From positions 1-64,000 of the forward strand of contig JAFAFU010000012.1 in assembly GCA_023423335.1 (NCBI GenBank): a DNA stretch of 64,000 bases, written 5' to 3'. Of this stretch, positions 8,002-15,855 are shown piece by piece. The notes below the pieces were generated by a model. That model made no database searches. It saw only the letters and a list, made by a program, of their open reading frames with translations, and had not been told where the DNA came from. A program made the translations under genes and the position numbers. Position 1 is the stretch's first letter. Each line of letters starts with the position of its first letter. Origin of the DNA: Bacillota bacterium. GTDB taxonomy: Bacteria > Bacillota > Clostridia > Lachnospirales > Lachnospiraceae.

Positions 8002-9140
8002 GCGCGCCCACCTCCTAATAAAAGGGTCAGCAGCTGCAGCAGAAGAAGGGTCCCGGAGGAGATCCCCAGGAACCAGGCGGCAATCTTAGGACCGCTCAAG
8101 GGAGGCTTGCCGACAATCTTTCCGGTTTGCCCGTTCATCGCAAAATTATGCTCTGCCTGCCTGTAATCATAGCAGACCATCCATACCGGTAACAGGGTAT
8201 AATCCGCTTTTTTCTTGCGGATATTGATGTCCTTCCGGTGGATGGATACGGTAGTATAGCCATGGATCGTGGAATGGATATAATGATCCACATAGCCGCT
8301 TACTCTTTCCTTCATTCTTGGCAGCAGGGTATTATCATCAAAGTCATATTTCTCTGCGATATAACCTGCGAGATAGGGCATATTGAAATCCTTCAGGCCG
8401 TTATACTGGTACGGCTCCAGCTTATCCATCATGGAATCATCCATTTTCTTTGAAGCATCGCAGGGGATACGCAGGTAATTCAGGTCCACCTTACGATAGA
8501 CATGATAATACTTTGTCTCGGTATAGATCCAGTCACCTCTTGTATAGGTATGTACTCTGGTGCAGGTGGCTTCCGCTTCTCCGCGGCCATTGAGGTCATA
8601 GAGCCAGAAGGGAACATACAGGCCGGTGATGTTTTTGATACGGTCGGCATTCATAAAATCCGACGGGGTCAGGAGCCCTTTGCGGCACCATTTTTTAAAT
8701 GCCTCCTGCGCTTGCTGCTTGCTGACGGTGAATGGGATTACCTTGGCAGGTGCTAGACTTCCGCTCAGCCGGTCCCCCAAAACGACACCGGCTCCACAGA
8801 AGCTGCAGGTAGTCGCAGTGGTCCGGGCTTCGGTGATCAATACGGCTCCGCAATTGTTGCAATGATATTCGTTTGCTTCGTCACCTTGGAAGGTAGCATG
8901 GTAAGAAGGCTCATCCGTATCAGAGACATCTTCATAATCGTTTTCGAAGGACTCTCTTTCCGCTGCCGCGTCCTCGGAATTTCTTTCATAGGTAATAGTG
9001 GCATCCTTAGGAAGTTTTTTTGCTCCGGCCATTTGCTCTATATTGTCTGTTCTTTTGCAGCTGTCGCAGCGCAGCATTCCTGATTCGGAGTCGTAAGCCA
9101 TATCGGCTCCGCAATTGGGACATTTATAATGTACAACCAT
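7998..9140 (-). CDS. Zinc-ribbon membrane protein (YdjG-like)
   Basis: A 380-residue protein. Zinc ribbon 1 lies at the N-terminus (YKCPNCGADM...LRCDSCK) and zinc ribbon 2 near residue 90 (YHCNNCGAVL...TCSFCG). A middle domain with PFWLYDLNGRGEAEATCT follows, then a C-terminal hydrophobic helix (WFLGISSGTLLLLQLLTLLL). The start is set at ATG 9140, which has GAGGGGAG 7 nt upstream; a TTG three codons earlier has no such spacing. It is the second gene of the pspA-ydjG-ydjH-ydjI-type operon and probably a membrane-surface partner of PspA. Confidence 0.82.
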   Translation of the reverse strand: MVVHYKCPNCGADMAYDSESGMLRCDSCKRTDNIEQMAGAKKLPKDATITYERNSEDAAAERESFENDYEDVSDTDEPSYHATFQGDEANEYHCNNCGAVLITEARTTATTCSFCGAGVVLGDRLSGSLAPAKVIPFTVSKQQAQEAFKKWCRKGLLTPSDFMNADRIKNITGLYVPFWLYDLNGRGEAEATCTRVHTYTRGDWIYTETKYYHVYRKVDLNYLRIPCDASKKMDDSMMDKLEPYQYNGLKDFNMPYLAGYIAEKYDFDDNTLLPRMKERVSGYVDHYIHSTIHGYTTVSIHRKDINIRKKKADYTLLPVWMVCYDYRQAEHNFAMNGQTGKIVGKPPLSGPKIAAWFLGISSGTLLLLQLLTLLLGGGRA

Positions 9141-9304
9141 ATATATCAACTCCCCTCTTTGCAGCTGCCGGAAGACAACGGGAACACACCCATATCCCTG
9201 ATAAAATGCCCGCAGGCAAGAAAGCTCTGCGCTTATCTTCTGCGGACATTTCAGTTATCATTCCGGAAGCAGCTATTATAGCTGATATCCCTGACCGGGA
9301 GACA

Positions 9305-9979
9305 TTATTTATTCAAGCTGGCTTTTAATGCTGCCAGTTCATCCTCAACGGAGGTATCAATATCATACTTCTTGGACAGGTCATCGATGGACTGTGCGGA
9401 AGAAGAACGGTTCAACTCTGCCATGGCGTTGGCTTTGTCAAGGGCCTTATCCGCCATCTCCTCGTATTTTGCGAAGCTGGCCATAGAATTGTTGGCGCTG
9501 ACCACGGAGGAACCCATTTTGTTGATACGCTCCTGGGTCTTGGCTACGGCAAGTTTACCCTTAATCATATCCTTGCGGGACTCCAGCTCGTTGATATCTT
9601 CTACCAGCTTGTCGTGCATCTGGCGCATATGTGTGGCATTGCTGTGGGCCAGGTCATAAGCTTCCTGTAAACCGGGCTGCTTGGAGGTTAAGGACGCCTT
9701 CTGCTCCAGGAACTTACGGGCATCATTCTCATTACCGGCTTCAAGTGCCTTAACTGCATAAGACTGCATCTTGGCAATATCTTCATTACAGTCATCAAGA
9801 ACTCTCTTGGCTCTCTGTTCCTCCGCCATGATTGCCGCAGTTTCGGATTTTACTTTGCCGAGGTCGGAATTTAAATTCCTTAAGCATTGGTCAATCATCT
9901 TCTCAGGGTCCTCCGCCTTATCCAACAGTGCGTTGATGTTACTGGACATGATGTCTTTGAATCTTGTTAATATACCCAT
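9305..9979 (-). CDS. PspA/IM30 family phage-shock protein
   Basis: A 224-residue, almost entirely helical coiled-coil protein. The PspA signature MGILTRFKDIMSSNINALLDKAEDPEKMIDQ is at the N-terminus and a long coiled coil covers about 25-185. This ESCRT-III-like family coats and stabilises stressed inner membranes. It is first in the operon, with GGAGG before the ATG, and corresponds to B. subtilis PspA (YdjF), whose operon partners are the three genes described here. Confidence 0.92.
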   Translation of the reverse strand: MGILTRFKDIMSSNINALLDKAEDPEKMIDQCLRNLNSDLGKVKSETAAIMAEEQRAKRVLDDCNEDIAKMQSYAVKALEAGNENDARKFLEQKASLTSKQPGLQEAYDLAHSNATHMRQMHDKLVEDINELESRKDMIKGKLAVAKTQERINKMGSSVVSANNSMASFAKYEEMADKALDKANAMAELNRSSSAQSIDDLSKKYDIDTSVEDELAALKASLNK

Positions 9980-10070
9980 TATTTAATCCCTCCATATGTA
10001 TGATCATGTGGTTTAGATAACATTTTAGGAATGCTGATCCGCAGCCCCATTGTTAACTTATTACAGTTCA

Positions 10071-10099
10071 AGTTTATTATGATTTGCCCCCAACGTCAA
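10071..10099 (-). promoter_or_regulatory. Candidate promoter of the pspA operon
   Basis: Minus strand: TTGACG (10099-10094), a 17-nt spacer and TAAACT (10076-10071), about 95 nt upstream of the pspA start. No clear ECF-type (TGTAAC/CGTC) promoter is seen here, unlike the sigma-W-controlled B. subtilis operon. Confidence 0.5.
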
Positions 10100-10190
10100 G
10101 TTAAATTATGGTTAGAATAATGAGAGCGGCTTAATGGAAACATAACTTATACTTTAGATTTCCTTTGAATTGGATCATCCGAAATGGGCT

Positions 10191-10392
10191 ACAGTCCACA
10201 CCCCGGCCAAAAATGATAATATGATTTCGGCAAATGTTTCCGAAGTCGGAGCCGCTTTCGCTTAATTGCATTACGCAGCGGTACATAAGGTGCTAAACGA
10301 CAGAGCCTAAATACCGGCGAATGCAAATACTCCTTTTCGAAAATCATTTGCCGAAATCATAGTGTTGTATTATTGCCCGGGGTATAAACTGT
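10191..10392. repeat. MITE-like element with long imperfect terminal inverted repeats
   Basis: The ends are inverted copies: ACAGTCCACACCCCGG at 10191-10206 against CCGGGGTATAAACTGT at 10377-10392, then an inner perfect 16-bp pair, ATGATTTCGGCAAATG at 10221-10236 with its complement at 10345-10360. The roughly 200-bp unit has no ORF and lies in an intergenic gap between divergent genes, as a non-autonomous palindromic element would. Confidence 0.65.
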
Positions 10393-10510
10393 AACCGGGA
10401 ATGGCTCCGGACAAAAGGACGGACATGGTTTCGGTTGAAAAGCAGGAGCTTCTGATTTATAATAGGAAGAAGTATTTGTATGCCGCCGGTAAGGCGGCAG
10501 ATGGAGGTTA

Positions 10511-10536
10511 GTGTGAAAAATATCGATTTTTCACAC
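10511..10536. repeat. Perfect-stem hairpin upstream of the methyltransferase
   Basis: GTGTGAAAAA and TTTTTCACAC form a 10-bp perfect stem around a 6-nt loop. It lies in the leader of the gene starting at 10592 and directly precedes the REP-like hairpin. It could be part of that dispersed repeat or a protein-binding operator. Confidence 0.5.
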
Positions 10537-10591
10537 GGCAAATTTGTGCTGACGCCCAAATTCGCGGGTATCGGCAGCATGGAGGATTAAT
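10537..10591 (+). repeat. REP-like dispersed hairpin, copy 1
   Basis: An 11-bp imperfect stem (TGCTGACGCCC at 10547-10557 with GGGTATCGGCA at 10566-10576) ends a few bases before the ribosome-binding site GGAGG. A close relative of this whole stretch recurs at 55685-55736, also directly before an RBS and ATG. Confidence 0.6.
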
Positions 10592-11455
10592 ATGTGGATT
10601 GCAGATGGTTGGAAGGATTATGAAGTAATAGATACCTCGAAGGGAGAAAAGCTGGAGCGATGGGGAAATTATATCCTGGTCCGGCCTGATCCTCAGGTTA
10701 TCTGGGATACACCAAGGCTTCACAAGGGCTGGAAGAGCAGAAACGGCCATTACCACAGGAGTTCAAAAGGCGGCGGTGAGTGGGAGTTTTTTGACCTTCC
10801 CAAACAGTGGGATATTAAATACGGGGAGCTGACGTTCCGCCTTCAGCCCTTCAGTTTCAAGCATACCGGACTCTTTCCTGAGCAGGCTGTGAATTGGGAT
10901 TGGTTCTCCGAGAAGATAAAAAATGTGAGGGACAGGCAGGTGAAGGTACTAAATCTGTTTGCCTATACCGGCGGCGCCACGCTGGCAGCGGCGAAAGCAG
11001 GAGCTGCCGTAACTCATGTGGATGCTTCGAAGGGAATGGTAACCTGGGCTAAGGAAAACGCGGAGGCTTCCGGGCTGGGAAATGCTCCGATCCGATATAT
11101 CGTGGATGACTGTGTTAAATTCGTGGAACGGGAAATTCGCAGGGAGAACCGTTATGATGCCATCATTATGGATCCGCCCTCTTATGGCAGAGGTCCCAAG
11201 GGTGAGATCTGGAAGATCGAGGACAACATCCATTCCTTTGTGAAGCTATGTGCACAGGTTTTGTCCGAGGAACCGGTCTTTTTCCTGATCAATTCCTATA
11301 CCACCGGTCTGCAGCCCGGGGTTCTGGCTTATATGCTGTCGGAAGAGCTTGGGAAAAAATATCAGGGCAGGGTTTTGGCGGAAGAAATCGGACTGCCGGT
11401 AACCTCCAACGGTCTGGTATTACCCTGCGGCGCCTCCGGACGATGGGAAAGATAG
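10592..11455 (+). CDS. Class I SAM-dependent methyltransferase, COG1092/RlmI-like
   Basis: A 287-residue protein of the Methyltrans_SAM (COG1092) type. Motif I reads VLNLFAYTGGATLAAAKAGA near residue 115, followed by VDASKGMVTWAKENA, and the catalytic motif is IIMDPPSYGRG. Relatives include 23S rRNA cytosine methyltransferases, but this one lacks a PUA domain and is shorter, so the RNA substrate is not certain. The RBS GGAGG sits 8 nt before the ATG. The leader contains two hairpins. Confidence 0.82.
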   Translation: MWIADGWKDYEVIDTSKGEKLERWGNYILVRPDPQVIWDTPRLHKGWKSRNGHYHRSSKGGGEWEFFDLPKQWDIKYGELTFRLQPFSFKHTGLFPEQAVNWDWFSEKIKNVRDRQVKVLNLFAYTGGATLAAAKAGAAVTHVDASKGMVTWAKENAEASGLGNAPIRYIVDDCVKFVEREIRRENRYDAIIMDPPSYGRGPKGEIWKIEDNIHSFVKLCAQVLSEEPVFFLINSYTTGLQPGVLAYMLSEELGKKYQGRVLAEEIGLPVTSNGLVLPCGASGRWER

Positions 11456-11507
11456 GTTTGAAAAAGCAATAAACAAAATAAATGGGATTTATGATTTTAC
11501 ATATTCT

Positions 11508-11536
11508 TGTAACGTCATGAATCCTTTTTTCGTCTA
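11508..11536 (+). promoter_or_regulatory. ECF sigma factor promoter (autoregulation)
   Basis: TGTAAC (11508-11513), a 17-nt spacer and CGTCTA (11531-11536) match the bipartite consensus used by sigma-X/W/M-type ECF factors. It lies 47 nt before the ECF sigma gene, so the sigma factor probably transcribes its own operon. Confidence 0.75.
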
Positions 11537-11583
11537 TACTAATAGAAAACAAAAAGACGTACAGAAAGGGAGGAAAGGGAGGA

Positions 11584-12111
11584 ATGCCGAAGCTACCGAA
11601 TAGGATGAAGCAGGGAATGGAAAATGCACAGCTGGAAGAGCTGTGCCAAAACACCTGGAGGGAGCTTTACCGATTTGTCTATTACCGGGTACAGAACCGG
11701 GAAGAGGCTGAAGATATAACCCAGGAAACTTACGCAAAAGCAGTTGCTTATTTGAAGAATAAGGACACCCTGATAACGGATTACGGAAATTATCTGAAGA
11801 CGATTGCCATGAATATCATCCGGGACCAATGGAGGATCAAAAGGAGGAGGGGACAGGAACTGGGCATAGAGGCAGTGGACCCTGAGGTAATGGCAATCAG
11901 TGATTTTTCCGATGCGGCAGATGACCGTGCGCTGATAAAGGAAGCGTTGGGGAAGCTTTCGTTGGATCAGCAGACCGTAATCGATCTGAGAATTCTGAAA
12001 GGCTTCTCCTCAGCCGAGACGGCGAAGCTGATGAACAAAAAGGAGGGTACGATACGGGTACTCCAATTCCGGGCAATTAAGGCCCTGACAAAGCTGCTAT
12101 CAAAAAAGTAG
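11584..12111 (+). CDS. ECF-type RNA polymerase sigma factor
   Basis: A 175-residue sigma-70 family protein of the ECF group. Region 2 includes WRELYRFVYYRVQNREEAEDITQETY. Region 4 includes LSLDQQTVIDLRILKGFSSAETAKLMNKKEGTIRV, with its HTH. Region 3 is absent, as usual for ECF factors. Two GGGAGG sequences precede the start; an internal ATG at residue 8 or 12 remains possible. It is followed 11 bp later by a single-pass membrane protein that is the likely anti-sigma. Confidence 0.92.
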   Translation: MPKLPNRMKQGMENAQLEELCQNTWRELYRFVYYRVQNREEAEDITQETYAKAVAYLKNKDTLITDYGNYLKTIAMNIIRDQWRIKRRRGQELGIEAVDPEVMAISDFSDAADDRALIKEALGKLSLDQQTVIDLRILKGFSSAETAKLMNKKEGTIRVLQFRAIKALTKLLSKK

Positions 12112-12122
12112 GAGGAAGAGAT

Positions 12123-13790
12123 ATGAATGAGAAGAAACTGTCGGTATACATGGATCAATTAAATAAGGAAGAGCTGCCGAAGGCACATAGAAATTATGGC
12201 AGAGCTGAAGGAACGGAGGATCTTATGGAAACCGTGAGGAGGGTAAAGAGCCTTAAGGAGCCTGTAATGCCCGAAAGTGAATTCGAAGACAGGCTGATTG
12301 CCGGACTTTCCGATAATGGATCAAACCGGGGTAATAACATAAGCAGGGTAGGGGCAGGCAGGAGAAGAAATTTATCCAGAGGTCTGCGGCGGACTCTGAT
12401 TACGGTTACCGCTGCCGCTGCTGCGGCGATTATCCTTTTTACGGTACCGAATCTGCCCTTCGACAGGGACCAGGTCAGCATCGTCCGGGCGATGGAGCAG
12501 GCGATGGAGGATGTGAAGGCCTACCACGGAATCCTGGAGGTTGTGGAAACCAATGGGTTGGGAGAAACAATGACACAGTCCAGAAGGGAAGTATGGGCAG
12601 ACAGTCAGGGCAACTACCGGCTTACGGAACTGGAGGGCTACAGGAAGGGTATGGTTACTGTGAATAACGGGCAGCTAAGATGGCAGCTTACACCTGAGGA
12701 AGAAGCGGTATACCTTTTTCCTGCATTCCCGGATCCTTACCGATTTACCTTTGAGCTGGGAAATGAGGTAGAAGATGTGAAAAATGCATTATCAGTGGAG
12801 AAAGCCGGGGAAGAGACAATTGCCGGAAGGAGGGCCGTCATACTCTTAGTTACTCCGGAGGGAGGGGACTCCTACCGTCTGTGGGTTGATAAAGAGACAG
12901 ACCTGCCGCTTCAGAGACAGTCAGCGATGCAAAACGCATTGCAGATTAAGGTGACCTATACTGAGATAGAATTTGTCAAAACCCTGCCGGAGGAGATGCT
13001 TCAGTACAGTCTCCCGGAAGGGTATACGGAAATAAATACGAATCCGGAACAGGCGTTAGCCTCCCTGGAGGAGGCGAAGGAGCTTGCAGGCTTCCTGCCG
13101 GTTATCCCTGAGGCTATAACCGAAGGCTTTGAATTTTTCGGTATTTCCCATCTTCCTAATTCCGGGGCCTTGAAGCTGTCTTACCGGGAGAAGGGGACTA
13201 ACAGATCCGTAATTATCCTGGAATCAAAACCGGAAGCGGAGCTGAAAGCAGATTCCATGGCCCTGTTAGGTGCGGTGAATGGTAAGCTGGCCGAAATTCT
13301 CAGCGGGTATCAGGGCCAGGCGGATACATGCTCCGTTCGCTGGCAGGAAAATGGACTGGAATACAGGGTGTTCGGCAATATACCGGCCGGAGAGCTGGCT
13401 GCTTTCGTAGAAGCAGTTTCGGAGGGCGGGCTGATATTACCTGTGAAGGAGGATGCGGTTACGGCAAAACCGCAGGTGGAAGTTCCTTATGACCTTGAGG
13501 CGGAAGGAAATGACCAGAAAAGTGTCGATGCGGGACACTCCCCCTGGAGACTGGATCCGGCCTTTGTTGCCCAGGTGTTCGTAAATCTCCAGATATCTCC
13601 AGAGGGCATCACGGGAGATTATACTATCCCTTATGAAGCGGTTACGATTGTATCAAATAACGGAGCGGAGGCGGTCGCTAAGATAGAGAGTGGGGATGCC
13701 CTTGCAGGGTATGTATATCTGAAGCGTCTGGTCCGCCAGGATGAATCCGGGATCTGGACTGTAGTTGGATACGATCCGGCCGAGAGATAG
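12123..13790 (+). CDS. Membrane-anchored anti-sigma candidate with LolA/RseB-like and DUF4367-like domains
   Basis: A 555-residue protein. A cytoplasmic N-terminal segment (1-90) could bind the sigma factor, and one transmembrane helix lies at about 92-112 (TLITVTAAAAAAIILFTVPN). A LolA/RseB-like extracytoplasmic domain follows (about 120-300, with SRREVWADSQGNYRL), then a DUF4367-type region (about 310-440, with GFEFFGISHLPN). In RseB and MucB the LolA-like domain senses envelope lipids; a sensory role here is inference. AGGAGG precedes the start. It is co-transcribed with the ECF sigma gene. Confidence 0.75.
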   Translation: MNEKKLSVYMDQLNKEELPKAHRNYGRAEGTEDLMETVRRVKSLKEPVMPESEFEDRLIAGLSDNGSNRGNNISRVGAGRRRNLSRGLRRTLITVTAAAAAAIILFTVPNLPFDRDQVSIVRAMEQAMEDVKAYHGILEVVETNGLGETMTQSRREVWADSQGNYRLTELEGYRKGMVTVNNGQLRWQLTPEEEAVYLFPAFPDPYRFTFELGNEVEDVKNALSVEKAGEETIAGRRAVILLVTPEGGDSYRLWVDKETDLPLQRQSAMQNALQIKVTYTEIEFVKTLPEEMLQYSLPEGYTEINTNPEQALASLEEAKELAGFLPVIPEAITEGFEFFGISHLPNSGALKLSYREKGTNRSVIILESKPEAELKADSMALLGAVNGKLAEILSGYQGQADTCSVRWQENGLEYRVFGNIPAGELAAFVEAVSEGGLILPVKEDAVTAKPQVEVPYDLEAEGNDQKSVDAGHSPWRLDPAFVAQVFVNLQISPEGITGDYTIPYEAVTIVSNNGAEAVAKIESGDALAGYVYLKRLVRQDESGIWTVVGYDPAER

Positions 13791-13829
13791 AACCGATATC
13801 ATAGATTTATATGGGGGTAAACGATAAAG

Positions 13830-13860
13830 CAGGCGCCCTGCCTACAGGCAGGAGCGCCTG
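13830..13860 (+). terminator. Hairpin after the ECF operon
   Basis: A GC-rich stem (CAGGCGC.CCTGCCT with AGGCAGG.GCGCCTG) lies 40 nt after the anti-sigma stop. There is no U-tract, so it may be a weak terminator or an mRNA-stabilising hairpin. Confidence 0.5.
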
Positions 13861-13871
13861 TTCAGAGTGTA

Positions 13872-14179
13872 GACAAAAATTTAGCACCGGAAATAGCAAA
13901 ACAGACGGGCGGTACTCTCAGAGAAATTATTCCTGATAAGAATTATTCTTTTGATTATAATACAGCCGCTAAAGAAGTAAGAAATCAGATTGCCCGCGGA
14001 TTTTGTCCTAAGCTGATATCCGGAAATGAGCCAATCAATAATGATCAAATCATATTTATAGGTACTCCTAACTGGTTTAAAACGATAGCCCCGCCGGTTA
14101 TGAGTTTTCTTCAGCAAACGGCATTGTTGCTCCGGAAGAGATCACAAATTGGATTGAGGCAATCGGATATGAATTTTAA
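13872..14179 (+). pseudogene. Flavodoxin remnant
   Basis: Conceptual translation gives a flavodoxin-like middle part (LAPEIAKQTGGTLREI..., then QIIFIGTPNWFKTIAPPVMS). In another frame it ends with the flavodoxin C-terminus NGIVAPEEITNWIEAIGYEF and a TAA at 14177. The N-terminal FMN loop is missing, and a segment between PPVMSFLQQ and NGIVAPEE is deleted with a frameshift. No start codon or RBS remains. It is a dead gene between the ECF operon and the ribosomal leader. Confidence 0.75.
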
Positions 14180-14412
14180 ACAGATTCCAACTTATATTGT
14201 ATTTTACATTGGCTGAAGTGCTATCTGTTCCCATAGGGATAAATAATTTATTGATTTTGGGGAATAATACCCATTAATAAATTTGGAAGATTGTAACAGA
14301 CATTTTTAACTATAAAAGGAGAAGCAAAGGGGAATGTGGCAGCAGTTTTGCATCGGAGGAGAAGCTTATCCATTATATTAAGAATTGGCGGACAAAATTC
14401 TATAAAAAGTAC

Positions 14413-14441
14413 TTGCAAAAGCGGTTATCATAGTGTATAAT
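14413..14441 (+). promoter_or_regulatory. Main promoter of the S10-spc-alpha operon
   Basis: TTGCAA (14413-14418), a 17-nt spacer and TATAAT (14436-14441). The predicted start near 14448 leaves a leader of about 300 nt before rpsJ. It is the strongest promoter match upstream of the ribosomal block. Confidence 0.8.
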
Positions 14442-14448
14442 ATCAAAT

Positions 14449-14748
14449 GTTGTGACGTTGATAGCGTAGAAGCGTGAGGTTGCTACCGTTTTCGGTAGGT
14501 TTTCCGTGGAGCGAAGGTCAAGTTATGAAACTGGCGACAAGTCACTGTACCAATAAAATGTTCTGCCAATGGGCAGATAAAACGTGTGAAAATCTGATAA
14601 AAGTACAATAGAGGCAAATCAAATGGGATTTGCCGGAGTAATCTGGGAAACCAGATTATTTGTATGACAATTGAAGATACGCACGGATGAGTGTACAGTC
14701 ACCACTTGTCGTACTGAACTTAAGTGCGAAAAGGAGGCGGCTTTTTTT
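14449..14748 (+). promoter_or_regulatory. Long structured leader upstream of rpsJ
   Basis: The leader holds several clean stems: CTACCG/CGGTAG, TCTGCC/GGCAGA, CAAATC/GATTTG, AATCTGG/CCAGATT and an outer CGCAC/GTGCG pair near the RBS. E. coli S10 leaders are bound by L4 to repress the operon. An analogous autoregulatory RNA is plausible here, but the fold and ligand are not established from sequence. AAGGAGG at 14731-14737 serves rpsJ. Confidence 0.5.
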
Positions 14749-15066
14749 ATGGCAAGTCAAGTAATGAGAATCACATTGAAGGCGTATGATCATCATTTAA
14801 TCGATCAATCTGCAGGAAAAATTATCGACACTGTTAAGAAGACAGGATCCAAGGTGAGCGGACCGGTTCCGCTGCCGACCAAGAAGGAAATCGTTACAAT
14901 TCTGAGAGCGGTTCACAAGTATAAGGATTCCAGAGAGCAGTTTGAGCAGAGAACACACAAGAGATTAATCGATATCATCACACCTACCCAGAAGACGGTT
15001 GACGCATTATCCAGACTGGAGATGCCTGCCGGTGTGTACATTGACATTAAGATGAAGACAAAGTAA
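14749..15066 (+). CDS. rpsJ: 30S ribosomal protein S10
   Basis: 105 residues, starting MASQVMRITLKAYDHHLIDQ, the normal S10 N-terminus. An upstream in-frame ATG at 14671 would add 26 residues lying within the structured leader and is rejected. AAGGAGG precedes the chosen start. S10 sits in the 30S head and also pairs with NusB in antitermination. It is the first gene of the S10 operon. Confidence 0.97.
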   Translation: MASQVMRITLKAYDHHLIDQSAGKIIDTVKKTGSKVSGPVPLPTKKEIVTILRAVHKYKDSREQFEQRTHKRLIDIITPTQKTVDALSRLEMPAGVYIDIKMKTK

Positions 15067-15141
15067 TTAAATTAAGAAAGTAATCCTTAGGGTTTATTAT
15101 ATGTATGTATATGGACCATCTAGGATGATTGCATTGTAAAA

Positions 15142-15161
15142 CACGATATTGCGGTATCGTG
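15142..15161 (+). promoter_or_regulatory. Hairpin between rpsJ and rplC
   Basis: CACGATA/TATCGTG forms a 7-bp perfect stem, enclosed by an outer ATTGC/GCAAT pair, within the 130-bp gap before rplC. It could be a processing site or a secondary regulatory site; nothing else is seen in the gap. Confidence 0.4.
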
Positions 15162-15196
15162 GGGCAATCCGCTGTAGATTAAATAGGAGGTAAACA

Positions 15197-15829
15197 ATGA
15201 AGAAGGCAATCTTAACTACGAAAGTTGGAATGACTCAGGTTTTCGGTGAAAACGGAGTATTAATTCCGGTAACCGTACTGCAGGCCGGTCCCATCTACGT
15301 AACCCAGGTTAAGACCGTAGCGAATGATGGATATGCGGCAGTTCAGGTTGGTTTTGGCGATATCAGGGAAACCCTGGTGAACAAGCCAAGAAAAGGACAC
15401 TTTGCGAAGGCGGGTGTTGCGAATAAAAGGTATCTTAAAGAATTCAAGTTTGACAATGCTGCTGACTATAAGGTAGGCCAGGAGATTAAGGCTGACATCT
15501 TTGCAGCAGGTGACCGCATCGACGCCACCGCCAAGTCAAAGGGTAAAGGCTTCCAGGGAGCGATTAAGAGACACAATCTGTCCAGAGGACCGATGAAGCA
15601 TGGTTCCAAGTTCCACAGACATGCAGGTTCCAACGGTGCGGCAACCAGTCCCGGCAGAGTATTCAAGGGTAAGCACATGCCCGGTCAGATGGGTAATGTT
15701 AAAGTAACGGTACAGAATCTTGAGGTTGTCAGAGTTGACGCTGAGAAGAACCTGATCCTTGTAAAGGGTGCGGTTCCTGGGCCGAAGAAATCCTTAGTCA
15801 TGCTGAAGGAAACAGTAAAAGCAAACTAG
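15197..15829 (+). CDS. rplC: 50S ribosomal protein L3
   Basis: 210 residues, normal length. MKKAILTTKVGMTQVFGENG is the L3 N-terminus, and the extended loop with GSNGAATSPGRVFKGKHMPG reaches toward the peptidyl-transferase centre. AGGAGG lies before the ATG. It initiates 50S assembly. Confidence 0.97.
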   Translation: MKKAILTTKVGMTQVFGENGVLIPVTVLQAGPIYVTQVKTVANDGYAAVQVGFGDIRETLVNKPRKGHFAKAGVANKRYLKEFKFDNAADYKVGQEIKADIFAAGDRIDATAKSKGKGFQGAIKRHNLSRGPMKHGSKFHRHAGSNGAATSPGRVFKGKHMPGQMGNVKVTVQNLEVVRVDAEKNLILVKGAVPGPKKSLVMLKETVKAN

Positions 15830-15855
15830 AGCTTTAAGAAAGGAGGAATTCAAAA

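Noticed and set aside
10389..10420. ECF promoter (TGTAAC) before the methyltransferase
   Set aside because: No CGTC-like -10 lies 16-17 nt downstream of the TGTAAC.
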